Source of the DNA: Pokkaliibacter sp046614695
GTDB lineage: Bacteria; Pseudomonadota; Gammaproteobacteria; Pseudomonadales; Balneatricaceae
Direction: 5' to 3'
NCBI RefSeq assembly: GCF_046614695.1
Contig: NZ_JBKKHQ010000018.1
Coordinates: forward strand, 1 to 24,001
Length of the DNA stretch: 24,001 bases
How positions within the stretch are numbered: the stretch's first letter is position 1; each line of letters starts with the position of its first letter. Positions 1 to 7,873 of the stretch are shown in pieces. A program made the translations under genes and the position numbers. Below the pieces are notes generated by a model. That model was given only the letters and a program-made list of their open reading frames with translations. It did no database searches and was not told the DNA's origin.

Positions 1-77
1 GCGCTCGTAGCTCAGCTGGATAGAGTACCTGGCTACGAACCAGGCGGTCAGAGGTTCGAATCCTCTCGAGCGCGCCA
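1..77 (+). tRNA. tRNA-Arg (anticodon ACG)
   Basis: The sequence folds as a complete cloverleaf. The acceptor arm gcgctcg (1-7) pairs with cgagcgc (67-73), the anticodon stem cctgg/ccagg closes the loop ctACGaa, and the T-arm contains gaggTTCGAATCCTC. The 3' end carries G73-type discriminator G at 74 followed by an encoded CCA (75-77), as in most gammaproteobacterial tRNA genes. ACG reads CGU/CGC/CGA after A34 is deaminated to inosine. The gene begins at the first base of the window, so its promoter is not visible. Confidence 0.97.
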
Positions 78-139
78 AAGATGCCCCTCCTGCGTTATCT
101 TTTCATTTCCCAGAACTTTTTATTTCTTGCCGGCGTGAT

Positions 140-164
140 CTGTCATTGTCCTGACAGGGTTTTT
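140..164 (+). terminator. Probable intrinsic terminator of the tRNA-Arg transcript
   Basis: A 6-bp stem ctgtca/tgacag with a 6-base loop is followed by gg and five T. It lies between the tRNA and the thiI promoter, so it most likely ends tRNA transcription. The stem is short, hence moderate confidence. Confidence 0.5.
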
Positions 165-185
165 CCTGCGTCATCGTTCCTGATT

Positions 186-194
186 TGCTACAAT
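186..194 (+). promoter_or_regulatory. Extended -10 promoter element of thiI
   Basis: TGC-TACAAT is a good extended -10 box (TGn followed by a match to TATAAT). No convincing -35 box is seen at the right distance, which is typical for extended -10 promoters. The predicted transcription start is near 201, leaving a leader of about 25 bases before the ATG at 226. An upstream in-frame ATG at 193 overlaps this box and therefore cannot be the start. Confidence 0.55.
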
Positions 195-225
195 GCCGGC
201 CTTTCGTTTTAGCCTGTGGCCGACC

Positions 226-1686
226 ATGAAGTTTATCGTCAAGCTGTTCCCGGAAATCACCATCAAAAGCCGTTCCGTTCGTATGCGTTTTTGCAAACGT
301 CTTGCTGCGAACGTACGCGCCGAACTTAAACTCCTGACGGAAGCGCAGCAGCTGCACGCCTGTGAAGTGACCGCGCATTGGGACTTTATTGATATCACCG
401 GTCCGGAGAACGGTCTGAAAGCCGAGCAGGTGGCAGATGTACTAAGCCGCACGCCAGGTATTGCCCATTATCAGCAAGTGCTGGAATTCCCTCTGACGAC
501 CATCGACGACATGCTGGAGCCTTTGCTGGCTGTTAACCGTGAGCGTCTGAAGGGCAAAACTTTTGCCATGCGCGTTAAGCGTGTGGGTACTCACGATTTC
601 ACTTCCCTGGATCTTGAGCGCCATTTTGGTGGTGCACTGAAGCAACTGACGGAAGCAACTGGTGTATCCCTTAAGAATCCTGATGTACAGGTGCGTCTGG
701 AAGTTCGCCACCAGAAATTTATGGTGGAGACAGAGCGTAAGGAGGGCCTGGGTGGTTTTCCGATCGGTTCACAGGAAGATGTGCTGTCGCTGATGTCTGG
801 TGGTTTTGACTCGGCGGTCGCGACCTATCTCACCATGAAGCGAGGTTGTAAGACTCACTTCTGTTTCTTCAATCTGGGCGGCTCAGCGCATGAGATTGGT
901 GTTCGCCAGATTGCTAACTACATCTGGAAGCAGTACGGCTCTGTCGCCAAGGTGTACTTCGTTTCTGTTCCCTTTGATGAGGTTGTCGGCGAGATTCTTG
1001 AGAAAGTCGACAATTCTCACATGGGAGTTATCCTCAAGCGCATGATGATGCGTGCTGCCAACCGTGTAGCATCTCGCCTGCATGTTGGCTCACTGGTAAC
1101 CGGTGAGAGTGTGGCACAGGTTTCCAGCCAGACCCTCACTAACCTGAACGTGATTGATAACGCCAGTGATCGTCTGGTGGTTCGTCCGCTAATCGTTTCT
1201 GACAAACAGGACATCATCAATCAGGCGCGTAAAATTGGCACCTACGAGATGTCTTCCTCGATGCCGGAATATTGCGGTGTTATTTCTGTCAGCCCAACGG
1301 TTAAAGCCCGTCCTGATAAAGTTCTGGCGGAAGAGGCCAAGCTGGATATGGAGATGATCCAGCGTGCGATTGAGCGTTCAGAGGTTATGAAGATCGATCA
1401 GGTACTGAAAGATCTCAAGCCGCAGGCCGAACTGGATGAGCTTGAAGTCCGAGAGGATGCCGTGGTGATTGATATCCGCCATCCGACCGAAGAAGAGAAA
1501 AAGCCGCTTGATCTGCCGGGTAAAGAGGTTGTCCATATTCCTTTTTATAAGCTGGCTACCAGCTTCTCTGAGCTGGATAGTGATAAGCAATACCTGCTCT
1601 ATTGTGACCGGGGTGTGATGAGTAAGCTGCATGCACTGTATTTGCATGATGCCGGTCATGAGAACGTTGGCGTTTATAGCGCCTGA
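226..1686 (+). CDS. thiI: ThiI: tRNA 4-thiouridine synthase / thiamine sulfurtransferase
   Basis: A 486-residue protein that adenylates U8 of tRNA and transfers sulfur from IscS to make 4-thiouridine. In enterobacteria it also supplies sulfur to ThiS for thiazole synthesis. The order is an N-terminal ferredoxin-like plus THUMP region (about 1-165), a PP-loop ATPase domain with SGGFDS at 191-196, and a C-terminal rhodanese domain. Two conserved cysteines are visible: Cys350 in PEYCGV (equivalent to E. coli Cys344) and Cys460 in the active loop CDRGVMS (equivalent to E. coli Cys456, the persulfide carrier). The start at 226 gives the family N-terminus MKFIVKLFPEITIKS; the longer frame from 193 overlaps the -10 box. 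The Shine-Dalgarno sequence is weak. It is transcribed alone and ends at a shared terminator. Confidence 0.97.
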   Translation: MKFIVKLFPEITIKSRSVRMRFCKRLAANVRAELKLLTEAQQLHACEVTAHWDFIDITGPENGLKAEQVADVLSRTPGIAHYQQVLEFPLTTIDDMLEPLLAVNRERLKGKTFAMRVKRVGTHDFTSLDLERHFGGALKQLTEATGVSLKNPDVQVRLEVRHQKFMVETERKEGLGGFPIGSQEDVLSLMSGGFDSAVATYLTMKRGCKTHFCFFNLGGSAHEIGVRQIANYIWKQYGSVAKVYFVSVPFDEVVGEILEKVDNSHMGVILKRMMMRAANRVASRLHVGSLVTGESVAQVSSQTLTNLNVIDNASDRLVVRPLIVSDKQDIINQARKIGTYEMSSSMPEYCGVISVSPTVKARPDKVLAEEAKLDMEMIQRAIERSEVMKIDQVLKDLKPQAELDELEVREDAVVIDIRHPTEEEKKPLDLPGKEVVHIPFYKLATSFSELDSDKQYLLYCDRGVMSKLHALYLHDAGHENVGVYSA

Positions 1687-1708
1687 GCTTGACTGAAAAG
1701 GTTAAATA

Positions 1709-1736
1709 AAAAAGCGGCAATAGCCGCTTTTTTTGT
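1709..1736. terminator. Bidirectional intrinsic terminator between thiI and the HDAC-fold gene
   Basis: aaaaaagcggc - aata - gccgctttttt: a GC-rich stem flanked by A-tract and T-tract, so it can work on both strands. It sits between two convergent genes. Confidence 0.9.
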
Positions 1737-1759
1737 GTCTGAAGCAAAGCCCGGAAGGT

Positions 1760-2683
1760 TTAGTAACCAAGTAAGGCTTCCAGATGGCTATGCACCGAGC
1801 GAGCTAAGGCATCAGGGTTGTAACCCCCTTCCAGCATAGAGACGATCCGACCGTTACAGAGCTTGTTGGCTAGCTGTACCAGTTCCCGCGTCACCCAGTA
1901 ATAGTCCTCATCGGTAAGGCGCATATCTGCCATTGGGTCTTCCTGATGGGCATCAAACCCGGCAGAAATAAAAATCATATCGGGTTTGTGAGCCTCGATG
2001 GCGGGCAGACAGCGCTCCATAATCACACGACGAAAGGCATCGCTGTCTGCGAAAGCGGGCAGGGGACAGTTCACCAGATGGGGGCGATCAATGTCGTTGA
2101 AGCGTCCTGGATAGAACGGATGCTGAAATGTCGAGCAAAACAGCGCTTCGGGCTGATCTTTGAAGATGTCGACGGTACCGTTGCCCTGGTGAACATCGAA
2201 ATCCAGAATGGCAACACGTGAGACCGATTCATGCTGTAACGCATGCAGTGCGGCGATGGCCACATTGTTGTAGAGGCAAAAGCCCATGGGAAGATCATGT
2301 TCCGCATGATGGCCGGGAGGACGCGTCGCACAAAACGCATTGGTATTTTTGCCATTGAGAACACGGTTGGTCGCCAGAATGCCTGCCCCTGCCGCCAGCG
2401 CCGCGACGTGCAGTGACTCAGGGCAGAGCACGGTATCGTCATCCGCCCAGATGATACCTTCTTTCGGCGCGAGCTTTTGCAGTTTGCTCAGGTGCTGTGG
2501 TGTATGTGCCATCGCGAGTTGTTCAGGCATCACGGAAACCGCTCGATGAGCCTGTAGCTGGCTGATCAGGCCGCTTCGCTGCAGGTGATGGCCAATAGCG
2601 ATCAGTCGCTGTGGGCTTTCCGGGTGATCAGGGCCAACATCATGCAAGGCGCAGTCATCGTGGCTGATATAGGCGGTACTCAT
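1760..2683 (-). CDS. Histone deacetylase-superfamily (class II-like) zinc amidohydrolase
   Basis: A 307-residue single-domain protein of the arginase/deacetylase fold. Relatives remove acyl groups from acetylated polyamines or lysines; the real substrate cannot be read from sequence. Visible catalytic features are the His-His pair in RPPGHHA (125-126), zinc ligands Asp163 and His165 in LDFDVHQGNG and Asp244 in SAGFDAH, and the transition-state Tyr288 in LEGGYN. The motif has Gln after the zinc-binding His (DVHQGNG) where many homologues have a second His; this variant occurs widely in bacterial members. The ATG at 2683 is chosen over an in-frame GTG at 2710 because the family N-terminus (xTAYISHDDC) starts there. 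No signal peptide is present, so it should be cytoplasmic. It is divergent from the receiver-TPR gene and appears monocistronic. Confidence 0.9.
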   Translation of the reverse strand: MSTAYISHDDCALHDVGPDHPESPQRLIAIGHHLQRSGLISQLQAHRAVSVMPEQLAMAHTPQHLSKLQKLAPKEGIIWADDDTVLCPESLHVAALAAGAGILATNRVLNGKNTNAFCATRPPGHHAEHDLPMGFCLYNNVAIAALHALQHESVSRVAILDFDVHQGNGTVDIFKDQPEALFCSTFQHPFYPGRFNDIDRPHLVNCPLPAFADSDAFRRVIMERCLPAIEAHKPDMIFISAGFDAHQEDPMADMRLTDEDYYWVTRELVQLANKLCNGRIVSMLEGGYNPDALARSVHSHLEALLGY

Positions 2684-2824
2684 GGCGCAGGAGTCTCTTT
2701 TTTCCGCCACTATAGCGCAGTTTCAAGCCAGCGACTGTGCATCCAAAGTCGCAACTGTAGCTACGGCAGGAAGTTGGCAGGCAGGTTCTCTGCGGCGCTG
2801 TCGTAAGCTTATTGTTGTCGGGGC

Positions 2825-2854
2825 TTGAGGAAATGCCCTGCCGGCCGCTATGCT
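2825..2854 (+). promoter_or_regulatory. Candidate sigma-70 promoter for the receiver-TPR gene
   Basis: TTGAGG (-35) and TATGCT (-10) are separated by 18 bases. The predicted start near 2861 would give a leader of about 28 bases before the ATG at 2889. This is a motif match only. Confidence 0.4.
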
Positions 2855-2888
2855 GGCTTAGTCCTTAAACCTGAGTTTCAAGACCGCG

Positions 2889-4466
2889 ATGCTGGAAAAG
2901 AAAAAGGTTCTGTTCGTCGACAGTAGCGGCAACATGCGTTTTACCATGAAAACCATGCTGCGCGATCTGGGGATAGAACATCTGGAAACCCTGCCGCCGA
3001 CCACGGCGTTATTAAGTCATATCCAGCATCAGCACTTTGATTTTGTCATCATCAGTCACAACGAGACGGACAAAATCAGCGGTATTCAGCTGCTTGAAGA
3101 GGCGCGTTATCAGGGGCTCCTGCCTGAAACCACCGCCTGGATTCTGCTTATCGGTGATACCTCGCGTGACCTTATCGTCCACGCTATCGATAACTATCCT
3201 GACGATATCCTCTCCAAACCTTTTTCTGCCCGTGATCTTCGCCATCGTCTGGCATTGCTGGATGCGCGACAAACCGCGCTGGAGCCCATCTGGCGTTCAC
3301 TGAAAGAAAAAAATGTCAAAGAAGCTCTGAATCTCTGCGATCACTTTGATACGACCCATCCTTTTTATTGCGCGGTGCATCTGCTGAAGGGCCGTATTTT
3401 GATGAGCCATCACCGCTATTTTCAGGCGGCAAGGGTGTTTTCTCATATTTACCAGCACTTTGGGCGCCGTGAAGCGGTGTTGATGCAGGCCTATTGCCTG
3501 GGGCAGGAAGGTCAGTTTGATGCGGCGCTGGAGTTACTGGCTGAGCTGGCGTGTCAGAATCCGTTTTTACTGGCGGCCTATGATCAGCTGATTCAGATCG
3601 AAATGCAGCGTGGCGACTATTTCAAGGCGCGCTACCTGCTTCAGCAGAGCGTCTCCGTCTCTCCGCTCAATCCACTGCGTTATCAGCGCCTTGGCTACTG
3701 TGCCTTTCAGCAAAATGACTGGGCTGTGGCAGCTCCCGCGTTATCAAAAGCTATCAAGCTCGGCGAGGGCTCCGTATACGAGACTAAACATCCCTATTTG
3801 CAACTGGTGGATGTCGCCCGTCACCGGGTTGAATCCGGTGAGAACTGGCAGGATTTGGAACGCGAGATGGAGTCCACCCTGCGTAAGGCCTCCCGTGTTT
3901 TCCAGCAGGATGAAACCCTGCAGGTTGAAAGCGCCTTGCTGAAAAGCCGCTTCTACGATGGCGCACGTCAGCCGCACATGGCCGAGCGCTTTGCCAAGGA
4001 GGCCTCCACGCTGGCGCAAATGCACGGTGTTTCTCTGGAAAACCTGAATATCTGGACCATCCCCGGTGATACGCCTGTACGCTGGCTACAGAATGTGCCT
4101 TCTGACCCCAGCATGATGCACGACAGAAACCGGCTCGACTCCATGCTGGCGCAAGCCTGTTACGCCTATGAACGTGGTGATGCCAGCGGTGCCATGCAGC
4201 TCTTTGCGCAGGTTCTGCGGATAGATCCGCGTCATCCCGATGCTTTGTTAGGTGCGGCACAGCTTTACCTTGAAGCGGTGCGCGATTCCCAGTATCAGCG
4301 TGAAAAGCGACTCAAGATGGCACGGCAATGTCTGCAGAATCTGCAGCGTTTGCCGTTGGATAGCACCCAGCAGGAACGTTTTGATTACCTGAAAACACTC
4401 GTATTGATGGATGCCCAGCTTCTGCCAAAAGGCTCGCTGGGCGACTTGCTTTGGGAAGCGGTATAA
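2889..4466 (+). CDS. Degenerate receiver domain fused to TPR repeats
   Basis: A 525-residue protein. Residues 1-125 match a CheY-like receiver: Asp11 in LFVDSSG, the GD-T/S strand, and the conserved Lys in ILSKPFS. The aspartate that would be phosphorylated is replaced by Ser56 (FVIISHNE aligned with FVISDWNM of CheY), and the second acidic-pocket residue is Ser12. The domain is therefore probably not phosphorylated in the normal way. The rest is helical with TPR-like pairs at about 130-290 and 410-480 (for example YAYERGDASGAMQLFAQVL followed by IDPRHPDALLGAAQLYL), which suggests a protein-interaction scaffold. No DNA-binding output domain is present. The start codon lacks a strong Shine-Dalgarno sequence. 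The LysE-type gene begins 44 bases after its stop and may be co-transcribed. The function is unknown. Confidence 0.85.
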   Translation: MLEKKKVLFVDSSGNMRFTMKTMLRDLGIEHLETLPPTTALLSHIQHQHFDFVIISHNETDKISGIQLLEEARYQGLLPETTAWILLIGDTSRDLIVHAIDNYPDDILSKPFSARDLRHRLALLDARQTALEPIWRSLKEKNVKEALNLCDHFDTTHPFYCAVHLLKGRILMSHHRYFQAARVFSHIYQHFGRREAVLMQAYCLGQEGQFDAALELLAELACQNPFLLAAYDQLIQIEMQRGDYFKARYLLQQSVSVSPLNPLRYQRLGYCAFQQNDWAVAAPALSKAIKLGEGSVYETKHPYLQLVDVARHRVESGENWQDLEREMESTLRKASRVFQQDETLQVESALLKSRFYDGARQPHMAERFAKEASTLAQMHGVSLENLNIWTIPGDTPVRWLQNVPSDPSMMHDRNRLDSMLAQACYAYERGDASGAMQLFAQVLRIDPRHPDALLGAAQLYLEAVRDSQYQREKRLKMARQCLQNLQRLPLDSTQQERFDYLKTLVLMDAQLLPKGSLGDLLWEAV

Positions 4467-4510
4467 CGCTACTCATCCGGATTTTCTCAATAGCGCCTGT
4501 GAGGCCTGAT

Positions 4511-5140
4511 ATGACATCAACCCTGATCGCTGTGGCCAGTATGTGGATTATGGCCGTGATGCTCCCCGGGCCGAATTTTCTCATCACCGCAAAAACCAGT
4601 GCAGCCTCAGGTCGTTGGCAGGCGTTGGCAGTTGCCGCTGGCATCACCTGCGGTACCTTTATCTGGGGGCTGGCAGGCTTTTTAGGGGTGACCTTGTTGT
4701 TTGTCGCGGCCCCCTGGCTGTTTGTTGCCATCAAGATGGGCGGCGGGCTGTATCTGCTCTACCTGGGCTTTCGCATGATTCGCTCCAGCTTTCATAAAGT
4801 GCCACTACAAATGGACGTGACTTCAGAGCAGGGACACTGGCGCAGTCAATGCTGGAAGAATATGTCATTGGGGCTTATGACCAATCTGGCGAATCCAAAA
4901 GCGGCGATTTTTACCAGCAGCCTATTTGCGACCTTGCTGCCACCTCACCCAGCGCCTGCTCTGGGGTTCTCGGTGATTGCCCTGATGATGACCATCAGTT
5001 TTAGCTGGTACAGTCTGGTGATTCTGGTGTTTTCATCCAAGGCGTTGTCCCGGGCTTACCTCAATACCAAACACTGGGTCGAGCGCATGGCGGGCGGTAT
5101 TTTTGCCCTGTTTGGACTGCATTTGCTGAGCAGCAGATAA
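4511..5140 (+). CDS. LysE/RhtB-family amino-acid exporter
   Basis: A 209-residue integral membrane protein with about six hydrophobic segments. The family signature LPGPNFL lies at residues 18-24 in the first helix, and GLYLLYLGF follows helix 3. Members export amino acids or homoserine lactone-like compounds from the cytoplasm; the substrate is not predictable. The ATG at 4511 has GAGG six bases upstream and gives the standard family length. A TTG start at 4451 would overlap the previous gene and add a non-hydrophobic extension. An aminotransferase follows after 230 bases, which could hint at amino-acid metabolism, but the two need not be linked. Confidence 0.92.
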   Translation: MTSTLIAVASMWIMAVMLPGPNFLITAKTSAASGRWQALAVAAGITCGTFIWGLAGFLGVTLLFVAAPWLFVAIKMGGGLYLLYLGFRMIRSSFHKVPLQMDVTSEQGHWRSQCWKNMSLGLMTNLANPKAAIFTSSLFATLLPPHPAPALGFSVIALMMTISFSWYSLVILVFSSKALSRAYLNTKHWVERMAGGIFALFGLHLLSSR

Positions 5141-5238
5141 GTCAGTTTTTTGGAGAAAGCTGCAAAGCAATTGGCATCCTCATCGCAACATTGAGTTTGC
5201 TGGCTGTCTCTCGCTGCTTAAGGCAGGATCAGGAGTTC

Positions 5239-5317
5239 TTGTTGCCGGCACCGCTTGTTCCCGCCAAAAGCCAGACCAGCCTCCTAAGGACGGATCGTCC
5301 TTTTTCTCCCGCAACAA
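5239..5317 (+). promoter_or_regulatory. Nested inverted repeats in the leader of the aminotransferase gene
   Basis: The 5141-5370 gap has no gene. TTGTTGC (5239-5245) can pair with GCAACAA (5311-5317), and enclosed in it is AAGGACG-gat-CGTCCTT (5286-5302) with T-run to 5305, which resembles a small intrinsic terminator. It could terminate the LysE transcript or attenuate the aminotransferase. Neither role is proved, and no leader peptide was recognised. Confidence 0.4.
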
Positions 5318-5370
5318 ATTCCAGCATCCATGGGCCTGCCTGGCCCGCGTTGTGAATTGGGGAACCATTA

Positions 5371-6567
5371 ATGAAAGCTTTTTTTGCTGATCGCATAAGC
5401 CAGATCAAACCGTCATTTATTCGTGAAATTCTGAAAGTTGCCAGTAACCCTGCGATGATTTCCTTCGCTGGCGGTTTGCCCAATGCGAACTTCTTCCCGG
5501 TGGACGGGCTGAACCAAGCTTCGGCTACGGTCATGGCCGAGCAGGGCAAAGCCTCGCTGCAATATGCCGAAACGGAAGGCTACCGGCCACTGCGTGAGTT
5601 TATTGCGGAGCGTCATTTTGCCCAGACCGGTCAGCGTATTGCGCTGGCGCAGATCGTTATTACCAATGGCTCTCAGCAGGCGCTGGATTTGCTCGGCAAG
5701 GTGCTGATCAATGAAGGCGATGAGGTGGTGGTGGAGGACCCAAGTTATTTGGGCGCGCTGCAGGCCTTCTCCATGTATCAGCCCGTATTTAAACCTGTGC
5801 CTCTGCAGGCCGATGGCATTGATCTGGAAGCATTGACCGAGACACTGGAAACATCCGGTTCGCGGCTGCTTTATGCCGTGCCTACATTCCAGAACCCCAC
5901 CGGGCTGAGCTACAGTCTGGCCAAGCGTCAGGCACTGGCTGAGCTGATCAAAGCGCGTGATGTGTTGCTGATTGAAGATAATCCATACGCGGAGCTGCGC
6001 TTCAGCGGAGAGGCTCTACCGCCTATTGCCACGATGGCGCCTGACAATACCGTTATGCTCGGTACTTTCTCGAAAACCGTCGTACCAGCGTTCCGTTTGG
6101 GATGGATGGTTCTGCCTGAGTGGCTGGCATCCAAAGTGATCGTCGCCAAGCAGTCGGCTGACTTGCACACCAATAATCATGCGCAGCGAGTGCTCCATAC
6201 TTTCCTGACTCAGCAATCTCTGGATGCGCACATTGCGACGATCTGTGAAGTCTATGGTCGTCAGCGTCAGGCCATGCTGACGGCCGTTGAGCGTTACTTC
6301 CCGGCGAACGTACAGGTCACCAAACCTGAAGGCGGAATGTTCTTATGGATGACGCTGCCAGAGGGCATCTCTTCCATGGCATTGTTCGATGAGGCGGTGA
6401 AAGACAATGTCTGCTTTGTTCCTGGCCATCCTTTCTATGTCGATGCGACAGAAACCTCCACCCTGCGTTTGAGCTACAGTTGCGTGGATGAAGCGACGAT
6501 TGATATGGGCATGGCAAAATTGGCAAAAGCTCTGGAAAGACTGCAATCGCTAGCGAAGGCGAGTTAA
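5371..6567 (+). CDS. PLP-dependent aminotransferase, LysN / MocR-like (fold type I)
   Basis: A 398-residue class I/II aminotransferase of the group that includes 2-aminoadipate aminotransferase LysN and the C-terminal domain of MocR regulators. There is no winged-helix N-terminus, so it is an enzyme and not a regulator. The Schiff-base Lys235 lies in GTFSKTVVPAFRLGW. Also visible are NPTG in the PLP-binding strand, EDNPYAELRF, and the N-terminal SFAGGLPNANFFP typical of this subgroup. Likely substrates are branched-chain, aromatic or 2-aminoadipate-type amino acids with 2-oxoglutarate; this is family knowledge, not seen in the sequence. GGGGA lies seven bases before the ATG. It ends in a strong terminator. 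Confidence 0.9.
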   Translation: MKAFFADRISQIKPSFIREILKVASNPAMISFAGGLPNANFFPVDGLNQASATVMAEQGKASLQYAETEGYRPLREFIAERHFAQTGQRIALAQIVITNGSQQALDLLGKVLINEGDEVVVEDPSYLGALQAFSMYQPVFKPVPLQADGIDLEALTETLETSGSRLLYAVPTFQNPTGLSYSLAKRQALAELIKARDVLLIEDNPYAELRFSGEALPPIATMAPDNTVMLGTFSKTVVPAFRLGWMVLPEWLASKVIVAKQSADLHTNNHAQRVLHTFLTQQSLDAHIATICEVYGRQRQAMLTAVERYFPANVQVTKPEGGMFLWMTLPEGISSMALFDEAVKDNVCFVPGHPFYVDATETSTLRLSYSCVDEATIDMGMAKLAKALERLQSLAKAS

Positions 6568-6577
6568 TTCAATGGAC

Positions 6578-6610
6578 AAAAAGGGCTGTCGTAAGACAGC
6601 CTTTTTTTTA
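6578..6610. terminator. Bidirectional intrinsic terminator, aminotransferase / DUF411 operon
   Basis: ggctgtc-gtaa-gacagcc is a perfect 7-bp stem followed by eight T on the plus strand; on the minus strand the stem is followed by c and five T. It lies between convergent genes. Confidence 0.92.
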
Positions 6611-6629
6611 TTTTTGTTGGAGTCTTGGT

Positions 6630-7145
6630 TTAAAGCTGCTCTTGCGCACTACCAATATGGGTATAGATTTCGGTGCTGCCATCGTGGTTAAGCACTAATA
6701 CATCGTAGGGCATAAATCGATCCCCCATTTCCATGCCGGGGCTGCCTAATGGCATTCCTGATACGGCGAGTCCTTTGGCGTCAGGTTTCTCGGCAATAAA
6801 GCGGGCGATGACTTTGGCGGGGATATGTCCCTCAAAGATATAGCCGGTTTGTGGGTCGACCACGGTGTGGCAGGAGCGTGCCGCCGGCGGTATCCCCAGT
6901 GCCTCTTTTTTGGCAAACACATCGGCGGAAGGCACAAGCTTTAACGGCAGTGACTGCGCTTGCGCGTGTTTCATCCAGCCTTCGCAGCAACCGCACTGCG
7001 GGTCTTTGTAGACCTCCAGAGGTTGGGTTTCCCCGTGAGCGTTAATGGCAAGCCCGAGCAGTAACGCGACGGCGGCAGTTGCTTTACGCGCGGAGTGAGC
7101 CGCCTTCACGGCAGAAAAGGTGCGAGTCAACGTGGTGTTTTTCAT
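6630..7145 (-). CDS. DUF411 periplasmic metal-binding protein (copper handling)
   Basis: A 171-residue exported protein. After an N-terminal signal-like segment (hydrophobic core about 22-36) the mature part starts with VYKDPQCGCC, the defining CxCC motif of DUF411 (Cys51, Cys53, Cys54). This is followed by a conserved SCHTVV cysteine and a Met-rich stretch GMPLGSPGMEMG likely to bind soft metal. The fold is thioredoxin-like. Family members sit in copper/silver tolerance loci, and the role here is inferred from that. The ATG at 7145 is preferred over a TTG at 7163, with AGGA seven bases upstream. It is the second gene of a minus-strand pair with the Cys/His protein 82 bases upstream. Confidence 0.88.
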   Translation of the reverse strand: MKNTTLTRTFSAVKAAHSARKATAAVALLLGLAINAHGETQPLEVYKDPQCGCCEGWMKHAQAQSLPLKLVPSADVFAKKEALGIPPAARSCHTVVDPQTGYIFEGHIPAKVIARFIAEKPDAKGLAVSGMPLGSPGMEMGDRFMPYDVLVLNHDGSTEIYTHIGSAQEQL

Positions 7146-7227
7146 GGTCTTGTCCTGAATCAAATGATTATCTGAAGAGCAGTCCGCACAGGGCGATACC
7201 CTGATGGCGGAATCCTGCGTTCGGCCT

Positions 7228-7635
7228 TCAGCTGTTCAGGATGGGAGGGCGGTAACGACGCACCGTTGGCGGATCGACCAACGCGGGCAGGGCAGCAGGT
7301 CGCCTTGCCGCATCGGTCAGGGGAAATTCGTGAGTAAAGCCGGTTGCTGTAAGGGAGACGACCACCACGCAGCAATCGTGATGACTGTCTTCCTGCGACA
7401 GGCTGGCGCAGAAAGGATTGCCTGCCGGGCTTGAATTCGAGGCGCTGTGACAATCCATCAGGTTGGAGGTGCCAGGCGCATTTTCCATCTTCATGGTGTT
7501 GGTGAATGACATCACTGCGGCATTAGCAAGCGTCAGGGGCTGGTTCAGCAGAAGACTCGCCATCATGCACAGGAACACCCACGCAGCCACAGTGCGGCGC
7601 GCGGTTGTTTTCACATTCTGGTCAGGTCTGTTCAT
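7228..7635 (-). CDS. Small secreted Cys/His-containing protein, probable metal-related partner of DUF411
   Basis: A 135-residue protein without a firmly recognised family. Residues about 18-40 form a signal peptide (hydrophobic, then LANAA), so it is probably periplasmic. The mature part has MDCH, PFCAS and SHHDCC, candidate metal ligands, and ends in RRYRPPILN, resembling the ends of small copper-locus proteins (DUF2946-like). AGGTGA lies nine bases before the ATG. It is the first gene of the pair with the DUF411 gene, which supports a copper or other soft-metal role, but this is inference. An overlapping minus-strand frame (7160-7453) is a shadow. Confidence 0.68.
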   Translation of the reverse strand: MNRPDQNVKTTARRTVAAWVFLCMMASLLLNQPLTLANAAVMSFTNTMKMENAPGTSNLMDCHSASNSSPAGNPFCASLSQEDSHHDCCVVVVSLTATGFTHEFPLTDAARRPAALPALVDPPTVRRYRPPILNS

Positions 7636-7873
7636 TTTAAGGCGTCACCTTCATGGGTCAGGGAATAACCCTGCACAGTCTTCACCCTGTTCGGTCACTA
7701 TTTCCACACACTTGGGCGCCTTTCTCAAGTTCCTTCAATCTTTTTATCTCTTCGTTGCCCGTGGGGAACCCACAGCAGGCGACTCCCTCTAAGCCCTCAC
7801 ATAGGTTCTTTCATTCATGCAGCTCAGATAACAACAGCAGAGCTGCGCGTTGAGGATGTTAAGGAGTGAAACG

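Noticed and set aside
1..77. tRNA-Arg as an integration site for a mobile element
   Set aside because: No integrase and no duplicate of the tRNA 3' end were seen in the window.
193..225. N-terminal extension of ThiI from the ATG at 193
   Set aside because: This ATG overlaps the thiI -10 box, and the added residues are not part of the family; the start at 226 gives the conserved N-terminus.
3784..4260. 158-residue minus-strand frame inside the receiver-TPR gene
   Set aside because: It is fully embedded antisense to a well-supported gene, with a composition typical of a shadow frame.
5110..5152. Terminator at the end of the LysE-type gene
   Set aside because: There is a T-run at 5146-5151, but the only preceding stem is four base pairs.
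5286..5305. Mini-ykkC (guanidine-II) riboswitch hairpin
   Set aside because: The ACGG sequence lies within the stem and is not the closing tetraloop, and the required second matching hairpin is absent.
7653..7853. Small plus-strand frames in the gap before the GldA-like gene
   Set aside because: No ribosome site, Ser/Pro/His-rich odd composition, and overlap with the likely promoter region of two divergent units.
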